DNA from: Acidobacteriota bacterium
GTDB taxonomy: Bacteria > Acidobacteriota > Terriglobia > Bryobacterales > Bryobacteraceae
Assembly: GCA_018268935.1 (NCBI GenBank)
Contig: JAFDVS010000071.1
Coordinates: forward strand, 62,001 to 126,000
DNA length: 64,000 nucleotides
Reading direction: 5' to 3'
The stretch's first letter is position 1. Every line of letters begins with the position of its first letter. The position numbers and the translations under genes were made by a program. The notes below the pieces were generated by a model that worked only from the letters and a program-made list of their open reading frames with translations, had not been told where the DNA came from and made no database searches. Below are positions 34,828 through 44,072 of the stretch, piece after piece.

Positions 34828-35442
34828 ATGCAGCGGCTTCTCTTCATTCTCGCCCTAAATTCCGCGGCTTTCGCCCAACCAGGCCCGGAAATTCCCAGAT
34901 TACGCCAATTTCTCAATCTTACCGAGGCGCAATACCAGCAACTCACCGACAACTTCAACCAGTACGGCCTCATCGCCGCGCAGGCCTATGATCGCATGGA
35001 TCGGCTCTACAGCGAGATCGTGGAGGAAACCGCGCGCACCCAGCCGAGACCAGCCGAACTCGGCATGCGTTACGTCGACATCGAGCTCACCTGCCGGCAA
35101 ACCGTCGAAGAGTTGGCTCGCCTCAAAGCTCGCAACCTCGCCCTCCTCACCACCGCGCAGAAGGGCCGCCTGCAAATCCTCCTCGACGCCATCAAACTGG
35201 TCCCCGAGATCGGCGAGGCGCAGGATGCTCTGCTCATCGACGGCGATCCAGTCTACTTCGGAGGATATTTCCCATCCACCCCCACCCCGGAACCCGGGGG
35301 CTCCTGCAGCTTGCGCCCTTACCCCACCTCGCCCGGCGAAAATCGCAGTGCCGGACTGTCTGCTTCCCGCTCCCCTCGTGACAAACTTCGCACCCCTCTC
35401 GTGCCGGCCATCATTGGGCGGAAACCGGCTCGACAGAACTAA
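34828..35442 (+). CDS. Small periplasmic helical protein, copy 1 of a paralogous pair
   Basis: 204 aa. Signal peptide (LLFILALNSAAFAQ), then LRQFLNLTEAQYQQLTDNFN, a heptad-rich helical region and LLTTAQKGRLQILLDAIKL. The L-T-x-x-Q-like helices recall the Spy/CpxP group of periplasmic chaperones, but similarity is in pattern only. It is clearly homologous to the protein at 36111-36686. The C-terminus is proline-rich and unlike that of the paralogue. AGGAA lies just upstream of the ATG. Confidence 0.75.
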   Translation: MQRLLFILALNSAAFAQPGPEIPRLRQFLNLTEAQYQQLTDNFNQYGLIAAQAYDRMDRLYSEIVEETARTQPRPAELGMRYVDIELTCRQTVEELARLKARNLALLTTAQKGRLQILLDAIKLVPEIGEAQDALLIDGDPVYFGGYFPSTPTPEPGGSCSLRPYPTSPGENRSAGLSASRSPRDKLRTPLVPAIIGRKPARQN

Positions 35443-35465
35443 AAAATCCCGGTACAGGACGCCAG

Positions 35466-36032
35466 TCAGTGAGCGGCGGGTAGGCCATCCACCATGCGTT
35501 CGTTGACCGTTAGCTTTTCATGGATCCGGCGCTTCCACCCTTTCCCGGTTCTGATCCACGTATCGCGGATGTGAGATCCGGTCCACACACGATGCGGCAC
35601 ACCCTCGATCTCTAGCGCTCTTGTGTTTCCCACAAGCCCAAGTACGACCGCGTCCGTTCCATTCAATTTGATGTCATAAATCTGAATCCCCGACGTGGTT
35701 CCATCCCGTTGGTAGTTTTCCGTCCAGGTGGCCGACCACTCCGGAGGTGGTTTCATACTGGCGATGTCGCGTCGAATAAACGGTTCCATTTCTTGCCGTG
35801 TCCTCGCCTTTTGTCCAACCGTGATGCTGATCCAATCCTCGGTATCCATTTGCATTGCCCCATCCGCGTCACCACGCCGCAGTGCCTCCAGTGCATCTTG
35901 GTACGCCGCCATGATTTGTTTCCGCGCCATTTCCACCTGTGCTTGTGAACCATTCTGCCCCCATCCGCTCACCGCAAAAGGCAAGAATCCCAGGACGCAC
36001 AGCGAGGCGCTGCTAAAAGCCCGATTAAACAT
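35466..36032 (-). CDS. Exported NTF2-like (SnoaL/DUF4440-type) protein
   Basis: About 188 aa. Signal peptide (LCVLGFLPFAVSGWGQ). The body has the helix and sheet order of the NTF2-like fold: QVEMARKQIMAAYQDALEAL, GDADGAMQMDTEDWISITVG, then WIRTGKGWKRRIHEKLTVNE. Such domains bind small molecules or act as simple enzymes; no catalytic residues can be named. It sits between two paralogous genes on the other strand. The ATG at 36032 is chosen for the signal peptide; the ribosome site is weak. Confidence 0.7.
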   Translation of the reverse strand: MFNRAFSSASLCVLGFLPFAVSGWGQNGSQAQVEMARKQIMAAYQDALEALRRGDADGAMQMDTEDWISITVGQKARTRQEMEPFIRRDIASMKPPPEWSATWTENYQRDGTTSGIQIYDIKLNGTDAVVLGLVGNTRALEIEGVPHRVWTGSHIRDTWIRTGKGWKRRIHEKLTVNERMVDGLPAAH

Positions 36033-36110
36033 GCCCAATAAGGACACCGCACAACGCGGAAAAGTTCCCCAGTCTCCATCTTCTCCCAAAACCCGCACTA
36101 CACTAATGGG

Positions 36111-36686
36111 ATGAGATGGATTCTCGCCCTGCTGTTCACTTCCGCGGCGTTCGCGCAGACAATCCTGCCCTCACCCGGAGGCAACCCGCCGCTGCTCGAA
36201 CTGAAACAGTTCCTCGAACTCACCGACGCGCAGTACGCGCAGATCTTCCAAAACATCAATCAATACCAGCGCACCATGGCGAGCTACCAGCAACGCGTCT
36301 ACGAACTCCAGCGCGACATCGCCATTGAAACCGCCCGCGAAAACCCCAGCGCCACCGAACTCGGCACGCGCTACGTCGAAGTGGAAATCAATTGCCGCCT
36401 CATGAATGAGGAAGCCGCCAAACTGCGCACCCGCAATCAGGCCCTGCTCACCACCGCGCAGAAAACGAAGTTCCAGGTTCTGCTCGACGCCATCAAACTC
36501 ATGCCGCTGGTCAGCCAGGCGCAACAAGCTGCGCTCCTCGAACCGGTCACCAGCACGATTCTCCCCGTCGGCGTCGGCTCCGTCGGCGGCAGCATCGGCT
36601 CATTCCTGTTGCCCACGCCCGTTCCGACGGCTGCCTGCTACTCCGGAGGCATCATCCGCAACCCCATGCCGCTTGTGCAGCCCTAG
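36111..36686 (+). CDS. Small periplasmic helical protein, copy 2 of a paralogous pair
   Basis: 191 aa. Signal peptide (WILALLFTSAAFAQ), LKQFLELTDAQYAQIFQNIN, TELGTRYVEVEINCR and LLTTAQKTKFQVLLDAIKL. Each of these stretches aligns with copy 1 (34828-35442), including a conserved single cysteine. The C-terminus is Gly/Ser/Val-rich with one cysteine (TAACYSGG). Function unknown; Spy/CpxP-like only in pattern. Its stop abuts the stop of rmuC on the other strand. Confidence 0.75.
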   Translation: MRWILALLFTSAAFAQTILPSPGGNPPLLELKQFLELTDAQYAQIFQNINQYQRTMASYQQRVYELQRDIAIETARENPSATELGTRYVEVEINCRLMNEEAAKLRTRNQALLTTAQKTKFQVLLDAIKLMPLVSQAQQAALLEPVTSTILPVGVGSVGGSIGSFLLPTPVPTAACYSGGIIRNPMPLVQP

Positions 36687-37703
36687 CTACTGGCTCCGCG
36701 GGATCCGCACTGGCGTATCCACAATCCGCGTGCTGTCCACCGTCTCGCCCGATCCTGCGCCCAATTCGTGCAGCCGCTTCGCCCCCGGAACCACGCGCCC
36801 TTCCCATGCCCCAATCGTCCGATTGAATGCGTGCACAGAGCGCTCCAACTGGCTCCCCAGCACCGCCAGTTCATTCGACAGTGCCCGCAGGCGCTCATAC
36901 AAATCACTGCCCAACTCGCGAATCTCCTCCGCCCGTTCCGCTGCCCGCGACTGCCGCCATCCATACGCCACTGTCTTCAACAGCGCGATCAGCGTCGTCG
37001 GCGTCGCCAGAATCACCTTCCGGTCTGCGCCGTACTCCAACAACTCCGGTTCCTGCATCAGCGCAGCGCTAAAGAAGCTCTCCCCCGGCAAAAACAGCAC
37101 GACAAACTCCGGAGTATCCGACAACTGGTCCCAATACGACTTCGCGCTCAGCCTCACAATCTGTGTCCGCACATGCGCCGCGTGATCTTTCAGCTTCGCT
37201 GTCCGCAACGCTTCGTCCGATGCCTCGCTCGCCTCCAGGTACGCCGCCAGCGGTGTCTTCGCATCCACCACCACATTGCGCCCGCTCGGAAGGTGAATCA
37301 CCATGTCCGGCCGCGTCTTCTTTCCATCCGATTCATTCGCCGGCTGCTCGGAAAAATCGCAATGCTCCGCCATCCCGGCTAATTCCACCACGCGCCGTAG
37401 TTGCATTTCACCCCAACGCCCGCGCACGCCCGGCGATCGCAGCGCACTCGCCAGCCGCGCCGTCTCCCGCTGCAGTTGCAGTTCGCTCGATGCCAGGTTC
37501 GAAATCTGCTCCTTCAGGCTTGTACTCACGCGCTCCCGCGCCAGTTCGAACCCTTGCAGCCGTTCGCCTAGTTCTTTCAGCGATGCTTCTACCGCATCGG
37601 CAACCGTCTTCGCCGACGATTTCCGCATCACCAACCCCATCAGCGCGCCGCCGATGACAAAGGCTGCCACCAATCCGAAAAAGTAAATCACTTGGTCTGT
37701 CAA
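36687..37703 (-). CDS. rmuC: RmuC-family DNA recombination protein
   Basis: 338 aa. One N-terminal membrane helix (FFGLVAAFVIGGALMGLVM), a coiled coil to ~85, then the RmuC nuclease-like domain: RGRWGEMQLRRVVELAGM, RPDMVIHLPSGRNVVVDAK, EFVVLFLPGESFFSAAL and VILATPTTLIALLKTVAYGW. RmuC limits inversions at short inverted repeats and contains a PD-(D/E)XK-like core. TTG start with AAGGAG nine bases upstream. Shorter than the Escherichia coli protein (475 aa). Confidence 0.93.
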   Translation of the reverse strand: MTDQVIYFFGLVAAFVIGGALMGLVMRKSSAKTVADAVEASLKELGERLQGFELARERVSTSLKEQISNLASSELQLQRETARLASALRSPGVRGRWGEMQLRRVVELAGMAEHCDFSEQPANESDGKKTRPDMVIHLPSGRNVVVDAKTPLAAYLEASEASDEALRTAKLKDHAAHVRTQIVRLSAKSYWDQLSDTPEFVVLFLPGESFFSAALMQEPELLEYGADRKVILATPTTLIALLKTVAYGWRQSRAAERAEEIRELGSDLYERLRALSNELAVLGSQLERSVHAFNRTIGAWEGRVVPGAKRLHELGAGSGETVDSTRIVDTPVRIPRSQ

Positions 37704-37774
37704 AATTACAACTCCTTAAGACCACTCCGTAACCTGAAGCACGTGTGGAAATGATACATTATGACGGATTCGCC

Positions 37775-38779
37775 ATGATGCACACACGACGCACCTTCCT
37801 CGCTGCCTGTTCCGCCGCGGCATTCGCCCAAACCCCCACCACCAAAATGGGCGTTGCCACCACCTGCTACATGACCGTGCGCCGTCCCAAGGATACTCTC
37901 GAATTCCTGGAGCATTGCCATTCACTCGGCGCCGGCGGCATCCAGGCCCAACTCAGCAACACCTCGCCCGAATACTTGAAAACCCTCCGCACCAAACTCG
38001 AGAGCTACGGCATGTGGATCGAAGTGATGTCCGGCCTGCCACGCCAGGGCGGGGAAGAAGCCTTTGCCCGCACCCTCGCCGCCGCCAAAGAGGTCAAAGC
38101 CCTCTGCATCCGCTCCGCCTGCCTCGGTGGCCGCCGCTACGAAACCTTCGCCACCATGGACGATTGGCAGAAATTCGTGGCCACTTCCCACGCCGCGCTG
38201 CAAAAAGCCATCCCCATGGCCGAAAAGGCCCAAGTCACCTTCGCCATCGAAAACCACAAGGATTGGACCATCGACGAACTGCTCGCCATCCTCAAGAAGT
38301 ATTCCAGTGAGCGCTTCGGCGTCTGTCTCGACACGGGCAACAATATCAGCCTCCTCGATGACGCCATGGAAGTTGTCGAGCGCCTCGCCCCCTACGCCGT
38401 CTCCACCCACATCAAGGACATGGCGCTCGAAGAATATCCCGACGGCTTCCTGCTCGCCGAAGTCCCCCTCGGCGCAGGCTACCTCGACATCCCCAAAATC
38501 CTCAAGGTCATCACCGCCGCGCGTCCCAATACCAAGATCACGCTCGAAATGATCACCCGCGATCCGCTCAAGGTGCCTTGCCTCACGGACAAGTACTGGG
38601 CCACTTTCCCCCAGCGCGAAGCCTCGCGTTTGGCCCGCATGCTCCGCACCGTGCGCGAAGCGAAGAACCCCAAGCCCATCGCCAAACTGAGCCCTCTGCC
38701 CGCCAAAACACAATGGCAACTGGAAGAAGACAACGTAGTCCTTTGTCTCAAATACGCCCGGGAACGGCTGGCTCTCTGA
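37775..38779 (+). CDS. Exported sugar-phosphate isomerase/epimerase-like TIM-barrel protein
   Basis: 334 aa. Tat-like start (HTRRTFLAACSAAAFAQ). AP-endonuclease-2/xylose isomerase-type barrel: AIENHKDWTIDELLAIL, RFGVCLDTGNN and HIKDMALEEYP contain the usual metal-binding Glu, Asp and His. These proteins isomerise or epimerise sugars and inositols; here it acts outside the cytosol if exported. Start may be the first or second of two adjacent ATGs. Confidence 0.82.
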   Translation: MMHTRRTFLAACSAAAFAQTPTTKMGVATTCYMTVRRPKDTLEFLEHCHSLGAGGIQAQLSNTSPEYLKTLRTKLESYGMWIEVMSGLPRQGGEEAFARTLAAAKEVKALCIRSACLGGRRYETFATMDDWQKFVATSHAALQKAIPMAEKAQVTFAIENHKDWTIDELLAILKKYSSERFGVCLDTGNNISLLDDAMEVVERLAPYAVSTHIKDMALEEYPDGFLLAEVPLGAGYLDIPKILKVITAARPNTKITLEMITRDPLKVPCLTDKYWATFPQREASRLARMLRTVREAKNPKPIAKLSPLPAKTQWQLEEDNVVLCLKYARERLAL

Positions 38780-38870
38780 TCGCGAACCTTGTTCCCCATT
38801 CCCCCCAACCCCACGCTACGCTACAATAAAATATTTGTCAGCCGCTACTCAAACCGCATTGATCTTTCCT

Positions 38871-39941
38871 ATGTTTCTTGAACGCGCCGGGCGCTGGTTT
38901 CTCCACTCCGGCATCCAGGAGAACCACGGAGGCGTCGCGCGTTACTACCGCATCGACCTCGCCCGCAACAACCGTATCTCCACCGAAATTACCGGCTACG
39001 CCGTCAGCGCCCTCGTTTACCTCTACGAATCCACCGGCCGGCAGGAGTACCTCGACGCCGCCATCAAGGCCGGCGACTTCCTCCTTCGCGCCTTCCACCC
39101 GGAACTCGAAGTCTTCCCCTTCGAATGGCCCCCCACCCAAGCCCCGGAAGAAAATCGGGTCTTTTTCTTCGATGGCGGCATCATCATCCGCGGCCTTCTC
39201 GCTCTCCACCGCCTCACTGGCGACCTCCGCTATCTCGAAACCGCCAAGCAAGCCGGCGACGGCTTGGCCCGCGTCCACGAGCACGACGGCAATTACGCCC
39301 CCATCCTCCAGCTCCCTCACCTGACCCCTCTCCCCTACGGCAACACCTGGTCCAATAACTCCGGCTGCTATCAGCTCAAATCGGCCCTCGCATGGCGGCA
39401 GCTCGCCGACGCCACCGGCGAACAGCGCTACGCCCGCTACTTCGAAACCGCGCTCGAACGCGCCCTTGCCAACGACGCCTCATTTCTCCCCGGCGCCACC
39501 GAACGCCACCGCGTTATGGATCGCCTTCACGCTTACTCCTACTTCCTCGAAGCGCTCCTCTCCGTCGCCGATCAGCCCGAATGCCGCGCCGCCCTCCGCA
39601 ACGGCATCAACAAAGTGGCCCACTACCTTCGCGACATCGCCCCCGAATTCGCCCGCTCCGATGTCTACGGCCAGCTCCTTCGCGTCCGCATCTTCGCCGC
39701 CCATCAAATCGCCGTGCCCCTCAACCACGCGCAGGCCGCCGAAGAAGCCGCGGCTATGGCCCAATTCCAGATGGAGTCCATCGACCCGCGCCTCGATGGC
39801 GGCTTCTGCTTCGGGAAGCGTGACGGCCATTTCACACCACACGCCAACCCCGTATCCACAGCGTTTTGCCTGCAAGCCCTCCACATGTGGCGGCAGCACG
39901 AAGGCGGGGCCATCCGCGAAAGCTGGCGAGACTTGATTTGA
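38871..39941 (+). CDS. Six-hairpin (alpha/alpha barrel) glycosidase- or epimerase-like protein
   Basis: About 356 aa, no signal peptide. Repeated helix pairs (YAVSALVYLYESTGRQEYLD, FDGGIIIRGLLALHRLTGD) and aromatic loops fit an (alpha/alpha)6 toroid as in N-acylglucosamine epimerases, unsaturated glucuronyl hydrolases and terpenoid cyclase-like enzymes. No diagnostic catalytic pair seen. ATG at 38871 preferred over a TTG at 38835, because TACAAT at 38822 could be the -10 element. The stop overlaps the start of the glycosyltransferase gene (TTGA), so it acts with a glycan-making enzyme. Confidence 0.7.
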   Translation: MFLERAGRWFLHSGIQENHGGVARYYRIDLARNNRISTEITGYAVSALVYLYESTGRQEYLDAAIKAGDFLLRAFHPELEVFPFEWPPTQAPEENRVFFFDGGIIIRGLLALHRLTGDLRYLETAKQAGDGLARVHEHDGNYAPILQLPHLTPLPYGNTWSNNSGCYQLKSALAWRQLADATGEQRYARYFETALERALANDASFLPGATERHRVMDRLHAYSYFLEALLSVADQPECRAALRNGINKVAHYLRDIAPEFARSDVYGQLLRVRIFAAHQIAVPLNHAQAAEEAAAMAQFQMESIDPRLDGGFCFGKRDGHFTPHANPVSTAFCLQALHMWRQHEGGAIRESWRDLI

Positions 39942-42634
39942 CCGCCAAGGTCGCATTCGTCAGTTGCAAGGATCACCTCATCGCTCCCTACCTGGAGCGC
40001 ATGGAAGCCCTCTACCCCGATCTCCCGCTCTACGTCGTTGCTGAATTCCCACCTCCGCGCGGCAAATGGATCCCCTACCACCCCACGCGCAGCGCCGCCG
40101 ACAACCTCGCTCGCATCAAAGCCACGCTCGCCGGAGCCTCCGTCCGTCTCTCTGCCTGCGTCCTCGAACCCAATACTCCCTATTGGCCCATGCGCCGCAT
40201 GGCCCTCGAGCTTTCCCCCACCGGCTTCATCGCCTTCAACGAAAATCTCGATCACTTCATGCTTCGCCCGCGCTCGCTTCCCACCATGGCGAAGCACTTC
40301 CTCTGGCGAGCGAAAAATTTCCTCCGCTGGCAACTCCGCCCCGGCGGCGCCGCCTACACCTGGGCTTGGCGCCTCCGTCATCCCAGCGCCATGAAGCGTC
40401 CCGCCTACTACCGCGCCGCTTTAACCGCCGGATGGTTCGCCCGCCAGATTCGCCGCTTCCGCACGGGCCGCCCCGATCCCGCCCCCATCGCGAAACCCGA
40501 AGGCATCTCCGTCGTCGTTCCCACGCGTAACGGCAAAGACCTCGTTGCGCGGCTCCTCCCCGGAGTCCTCGCCGATCTGCAATCCAATTCCGAAATCATC
40601 GTCGTCGACAACGGCTCCGATGACGGCACGGCCGAATTCCTCACCACCACATACCCCCAAGTCCGCATCGAACTCAGCCCCACGCCTCTCTCCTTCGCCG
40701 CAGCCGTCAACCGCGGTATCCGCGCTGCGCGCTTCTCCCACGTCTGCCTCCTCAACAACGACATGATCATCGAGCCCGGCTTCTTCGCCCCGCTCCGCCG
40801 CGCTTTCGATCAAGTCCCCAACCTTTTTTGCTCCACCGCGCAGATCCTTTTCCCCGAAGGCATGCGCCGCCAGGAAACAGGGAAGGCCGTCTGGTGGTCG
40901 AAACAGCAGGATCGCGGCCTCAAGGATTTTCCCGTCCGTTGCATCGAGCCATTCGAAACAGAAACAGGCACTTACGTTTTATACGGCAGCGGCGGCTGCT
41001 CCATGTATGACGCCGCCAAAATGCAGCAAATCGGCGGCTTCGATGAGCTCCTCGCCCCTGCCTACGTCGAAGACCTCGACATCGGCTGGCGCGGCTGGCA
41101 GCGAGGCTGGCCCACTGTCTACACTGGCGGCGCCCGAGTTACCCACTTCCACCGCAGCACCACCTCCCGCTACTTCAAGCCCGACATGCTGCAAAGCTTC
41201 GTCGAATACAACTTCCTCCGCTTCCTCGCCCGCCGCGTCGCCGATCCGCAAATCTTCCGCCAGCTCTGGCACGACGCCATCACCCGCCTCAATCTGCTCG
41301 CCGTCGATCAAGGCTGGTTTACTACCTGGGCTCTCGAATCGCTCGGCTTCGCCTGGAAAGCCACCCGCCTCCTCCAACCCAAACCCGAGCCCCTCTTCCC
41401 CGAGCAACACATCCTCGCCCTCGGCAGCGGAGCCATCGCCGTCTTCCCCGGCGCCGCCCCCACCAACCGCAAACGAGTCCTGGTAGTCAGCCCCTACATC
41501 CCATTCCCGCTCTCCCACGGGGGCGCCGTCCGCATCTTCAATATGATGCGCTGCGCCGCTCGGGACTACGATCAGATCCTCATCGCCTTCGTCGACGACC
41601 TCGCCGCCGTCCCCCGGGAACTCAAAAACATTACCACCGAAATTGTTTTGGTGAAGCGCCACGCCACGCACCTGCTCGCGGACCGCGGCCGCCCCGATGT
41701 CGTTGAAGAATACAACTCCGAGGCCATGCGCGCCGTCATCCGCCAGATGATCGCCAAGTGGAACCCCGCCATCGCCCAACTAGAATTCACCCAGATGGCG
41801 CAGTACGCGCCGGACTGCACTCCGGCCAAAACCATCCTCATCGAGCACGACATCACTTACGACCTGCAGCAGCAGATGCTCGAAAAGAACGAGGATTGGG
41901 AAACCCGCCGCCAATATGAACGCTGGCTGCGCTTTGAAAAGCAAGCCTGGCGCGATGTGGACGCGGTTGTCGTCATGTCGGAAAAGGATCGCCTCGAAGC
42001 TGCCCGCGACATCGGCGAAGCGAAAGTCACCTGCCTTGCCAACGGCGTCGATCTCACCCGCTTCCAATCCACCGGCCGCGACCCCGAACCCGCGCGCCTC
42101 CTCTTCATCGGCTCCTTCGCCCACCTCCCCAACATCCTCGCCATGGACTTCTTCCTGCGCGAGTGCTGGCCCCTGCTCGCCGCCACCAACCCTACGCTTC
42201 ACGTCATCGCCGGCTCCCGCCACCAGTACTTCCTCGAACGCTACCAGGACATCGTCCGCATCAACCTCCACCAGCCCGGCATCGAAGTGGAAGACTTCGT
42301 CTCCGACGTCCGCCCCGCCTACGAGCGCGCCGCCATCGTCATTGCGCCGCTAGTCGCCAGCGCCGGCACCAACATCAAAATCATGGAAGCCATGGCCATG
42401 CGCAAAGCGATCGTCAGCACGCCCGCCGGCATCAACGGCCTCAACCTCACCCACAACCACGATGTCTCGGTCGTCGAAACAGGGCCGCAAATGGCCGCCG
42501 AAATCAGCCGCCTCATTCATGACCCCGCCGCCCGCCGCCGGATGGAGCAAAACGCCCGCGTCACTGTCGAACGTGAATTCGATTGGCATGCGATCGGCCG
42601 CAAACAAGCCGAGCTCTACGAACGCCTGCGATAG
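39938..42634 (+). CDS. Two-domain glycosyltransferase, GT2 fused to GT4
   Basis: 898 aa with TTG start overlapping the previous stop. Residues 1-180 are a distinct N-terminal part. Residues ~190-420 are a GT2 (GT-A) domain: ISVVVPTRNGKDLVARLL, IIVVDNGSDDGTAEFL, LLNNDMIIEPGF and a later YVEDLDIGWRG. After a linker, ~510-898 is a GT4 (GT-B) domain: VLVVSPYIPFPLSHGGA, LLFIGSFAHLPN and APLVASAGTNIKIMEAMA with the donor-binding Glu. Such fusions add two sugars or alternate linkages in surface polysaccharide. No membrane helix, so it likely works on lipid-linked precursor at the inner face. Confidence 0.88.
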   Translation: MTAKVAFVSCKDHLIAPYLERMEALYPDLPLYVVAEFPPPRGKWIPYHPTRSAADNLARIKATLAGASVRLSACVLEPNTPYWPMRRMALELSPTGFIAFNENLDHFMLRPRSLPTMAKHFLWRAKNFLRWQLRPGGAAYTWAWRLRHPSAMKRPAYYRAALTAGWFARQIRRFRTGRPDPAPIAKPEGISVVVPTRNGKDLVARLLPGVLADLQSNSEIIVVDNGSDDGTAEFLTTTYPQVRIELSPTPLSFAAAVNRGIRAARFSHVCLLNNDMIIEPGFFAPLRRAFDQVPNLFCSTAQILFPEGMRRQETGKAVWWSKQQDRGLKDFPVRCIEPFETETGTYVLYGSGGCSMYDAAKMQQIGGFDELLAPAYVEDLDIGWRGWQRGWPTVYTGGARVTHFHRSTTSRYFKPDMLQSFVEYNFLRFLARRVADPQIFRQLWHDAITRLNLLAVDQGWFTTWALESLGFAWKATRLLQPKPEPLFPEQHILALGSGAIAVFPGAAPTNRKRVLVVSPYIPFPLSHGGAVRIFNMMRCAARDYDQILIAFVDDLAAVPRELKNITTEIVLVKRHATHLLADRGRPDVVEEYNSEAMRAVIRQMIAKWNPAIAQLEFTQMAQYAPDCTPAKTILIEHDITYDLQQQMLEKNEDWETRRQYERWLRFEKQAWRDVDAVVVMSEKDRLEAARDIGEAKVTCLANGVDLTRFQSTGRDPEPARLLFIGSFAHLPNILAMDFFLRECWPLLAATNPTLHVIAGSRHQYFLERYQDIVRINLHQPGIEVEDFVSDVRPAYERAAIVIAPLVASAGTNIKIMEAMAMRKAIVSTPAGINGLNLTHNHDVSVVETGPQMAAEISRLIHDPAARRRMEQNARVTVEREFDWHAIGRKQAELYERLR

Positions 42635-42720
42635 CCGCAAGCGCCGCAGCCGCAACCAGCACACCCAGTGCGGCCAACTGCGTCAGAGCAGCGCCAACTC
42701 ACACCAAAAAGAGACACACC

Positions 42721-43287
42721 TTACCGCATCGCCTGAAACACCAGCGCCGCCGAGTTCATGCAGTACCGCAACCCCGTCGGCTCCGGCCCATCCGGAAATA
42801 CATGCCCCAGATGCGCATCGCATCTCCTGCAAAGCACTTCATCCCGAGCCTCCCCCAAACTCCCATCCACCCCCGTGTACACATTCTCCTTCGCAATCAC
42901 GTCGTAAAAACTTGGCCACCCGGTCCCTGAATCAAACTTCGTCCGTGAATGAAACAGCGCGGTATTGCACGCCACGCAGCGATAGATCCCCGCCTCGTAA
43001 TGCTTGTTGTATTTCCCCGTGAACGCCAGTTCCGTCCCCTTCCGCCGCGTCACTGAAAATGCCAGCGGCGTCAACCGCTCCGCCCATGCTTCATCGGGCA
43101 GAACCACTTTGCTCACCGCGGCAGCGCCGGCCGGTTCTCCGTCTTCGCCAAATTCCACGATGGTCACGGTCTCCACGGGCGCAGCCGGCGGTGGTGCCGG
43201 CTTGCTTTCTACACGCCGCGGCTTTTCCTCCGGCACATGGCAGCCGGTGAGCACCGTAACCACCAGCAGTGCGCCGGCCAGCCTCAC
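42721..43287 (-). CDS. msrB: Methionine-R-sulfoxide reductase, lipoprotein form
   Basis: 188 aa. Lipobox at the N-terminus (LVVTVLTGCH) and a ~45-residue Pro/Ala/Glu-rich spacer, then a complete MsrB domain: YRCVACNTALF and CRRCDAHLGHVF give the four zinc cysteines, GTGWPSFYDV the substrate pocket, and RYCMNSAAL the catalytic cysteine. It should repair oxidised methionine in exported proteins. ATG overlaps the stop of the SPWA-type gene upstream (ATGA). Confidence 0.93.
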   Translation of the reverse strand: MRLAGALLVVTVLTGCHVPEEKPRRVESKPAPPPAAPVETVTIVEFGEDGEPAGAAAVSKVVLPDEAWAERLTPLAFSVTRRKGTELAFTGKYNKHYEAGIYRCVACNTALFHSRTKFDSGTGWPSFYDVIAKENVYTGVDGSLGEARDEVLCRRCDAHLGHVFPDGPEPTGLRYCMNSAALVFQAMR

Positions 43288-44045
43288 AGCGCCAGCTTCC
43301 CACCGTACATCATGTCCTTCAAAGCGAACTTCGCTTTCGCCTCCATCGGCCCGCCTTTGAAGTGGAACGTCACTTCCTTATCCGCAGCCTCAATCGGCGC
43401 TGTGCGCGGAAACAAAAACACCACCGTCAGTTTTTCCCCAGACTTCACAAATCCCACGTCGGCAGCGGCAATCGGATCCTTTCCCTTGCGCTCAATCATC
43501 GCGCCGCTGGCCAGGCGCTTCCGCATCTGCTCGGCATTCGCCTGCTGCCCGCGTATCGGAAATCCCACCATGCTCACCACGTAAAAATCCTTCGCCCGCA
43601 GCTCCGCCCAATCCTTCTGTTCCAACTTCACCCGAGCCTCATGCACCGGACCGGCGCTATCCCAGACCACCGTTGCCACCATCGCTGGAGCCCCGCCGCT
43701 GTCCATCCCTCCTCCGCCCATTCCACCGCCGCCACCCATCCCACCACCGCCGCCCATGCCGCCGCCACCACCCATGCCGGAACCAGCGCCGGTGCTCGCA
43801 TCGGCGCCCATGCCTCCACCCATGCCGCCACCACCGCCGCCCTTGCGCCCCCCTCGTCCACCACCCATTCCGCCGCCGCCACCGCCTCCCATCTGCATGC
43901 TCACTTCCTTCGCCCATGGCGAACGAGTCATGATGCGCTTCGCTTCCTTCTCATTCCAATCCGCAGCCGGCTTGGTTACCCAAAAGTCCGCCGCCACCGC
44001 CAGCGAAGCACAGGCGGCCAAAGCAGGCAGAAACCCTGATTTCAT
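43284..44045 (-). CDS. Exported SPWA-type protein with Gly/Met-rich low-complexity insert
   Basis: About 253 aa. Signal peptide, then ADFWVTKPAADWNEKEAKRI and TRSPWAKEVSMQM. Residues ~52-115 are almost only Gly and Met with some Ala, Ser and Arg (repeats GGGGGMG). The C-terminal ~120 residues form a beta-rich domain ending FALKDMMYGGKLAL. The N- and C-terminal parts match the protein at 62136-62849, which lacks the Gly/Met insert. Function unknown. Co-transcribed with the MsrB lipoprotein: a Met-rich exported protein beside a methionine sulfoxide reductase is suggestive. Confidence 0.75.
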   Translation of the reverse strand: MKSGFLPALAACASLAVAADFWVTKPAADWNEKEAKRIMTRSPWAKEVSMQMGGGGGGGMGGGRGGRKGGGGGGMGGGMGADASTGAGSGMGGGGGMGGGGGMGGGGGMGGGGMDSGGAPAMVATVVWDSAGPVHEARVKLEQKDWAELRAKDFYVVSMVGFPIRGQQANAEQMRKRLASGAMIERKGKDPIAAADVGFVKSGEKLTVVFLFPRTAPIEAADKEVTFHFKGGPMEAKAKFALKDMMYGGKLAL

Positions 44046-44072
44046 GTCCACTATCATACTCTGGAAGTAGAG

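Noticed and set aside
43660..43900. Regular short repeats that could suggest a repeat array
   Set aside because: They are in-frame Gly/Met codons of an exported protein, with irregular unit length and no spacers; not CRISPR.
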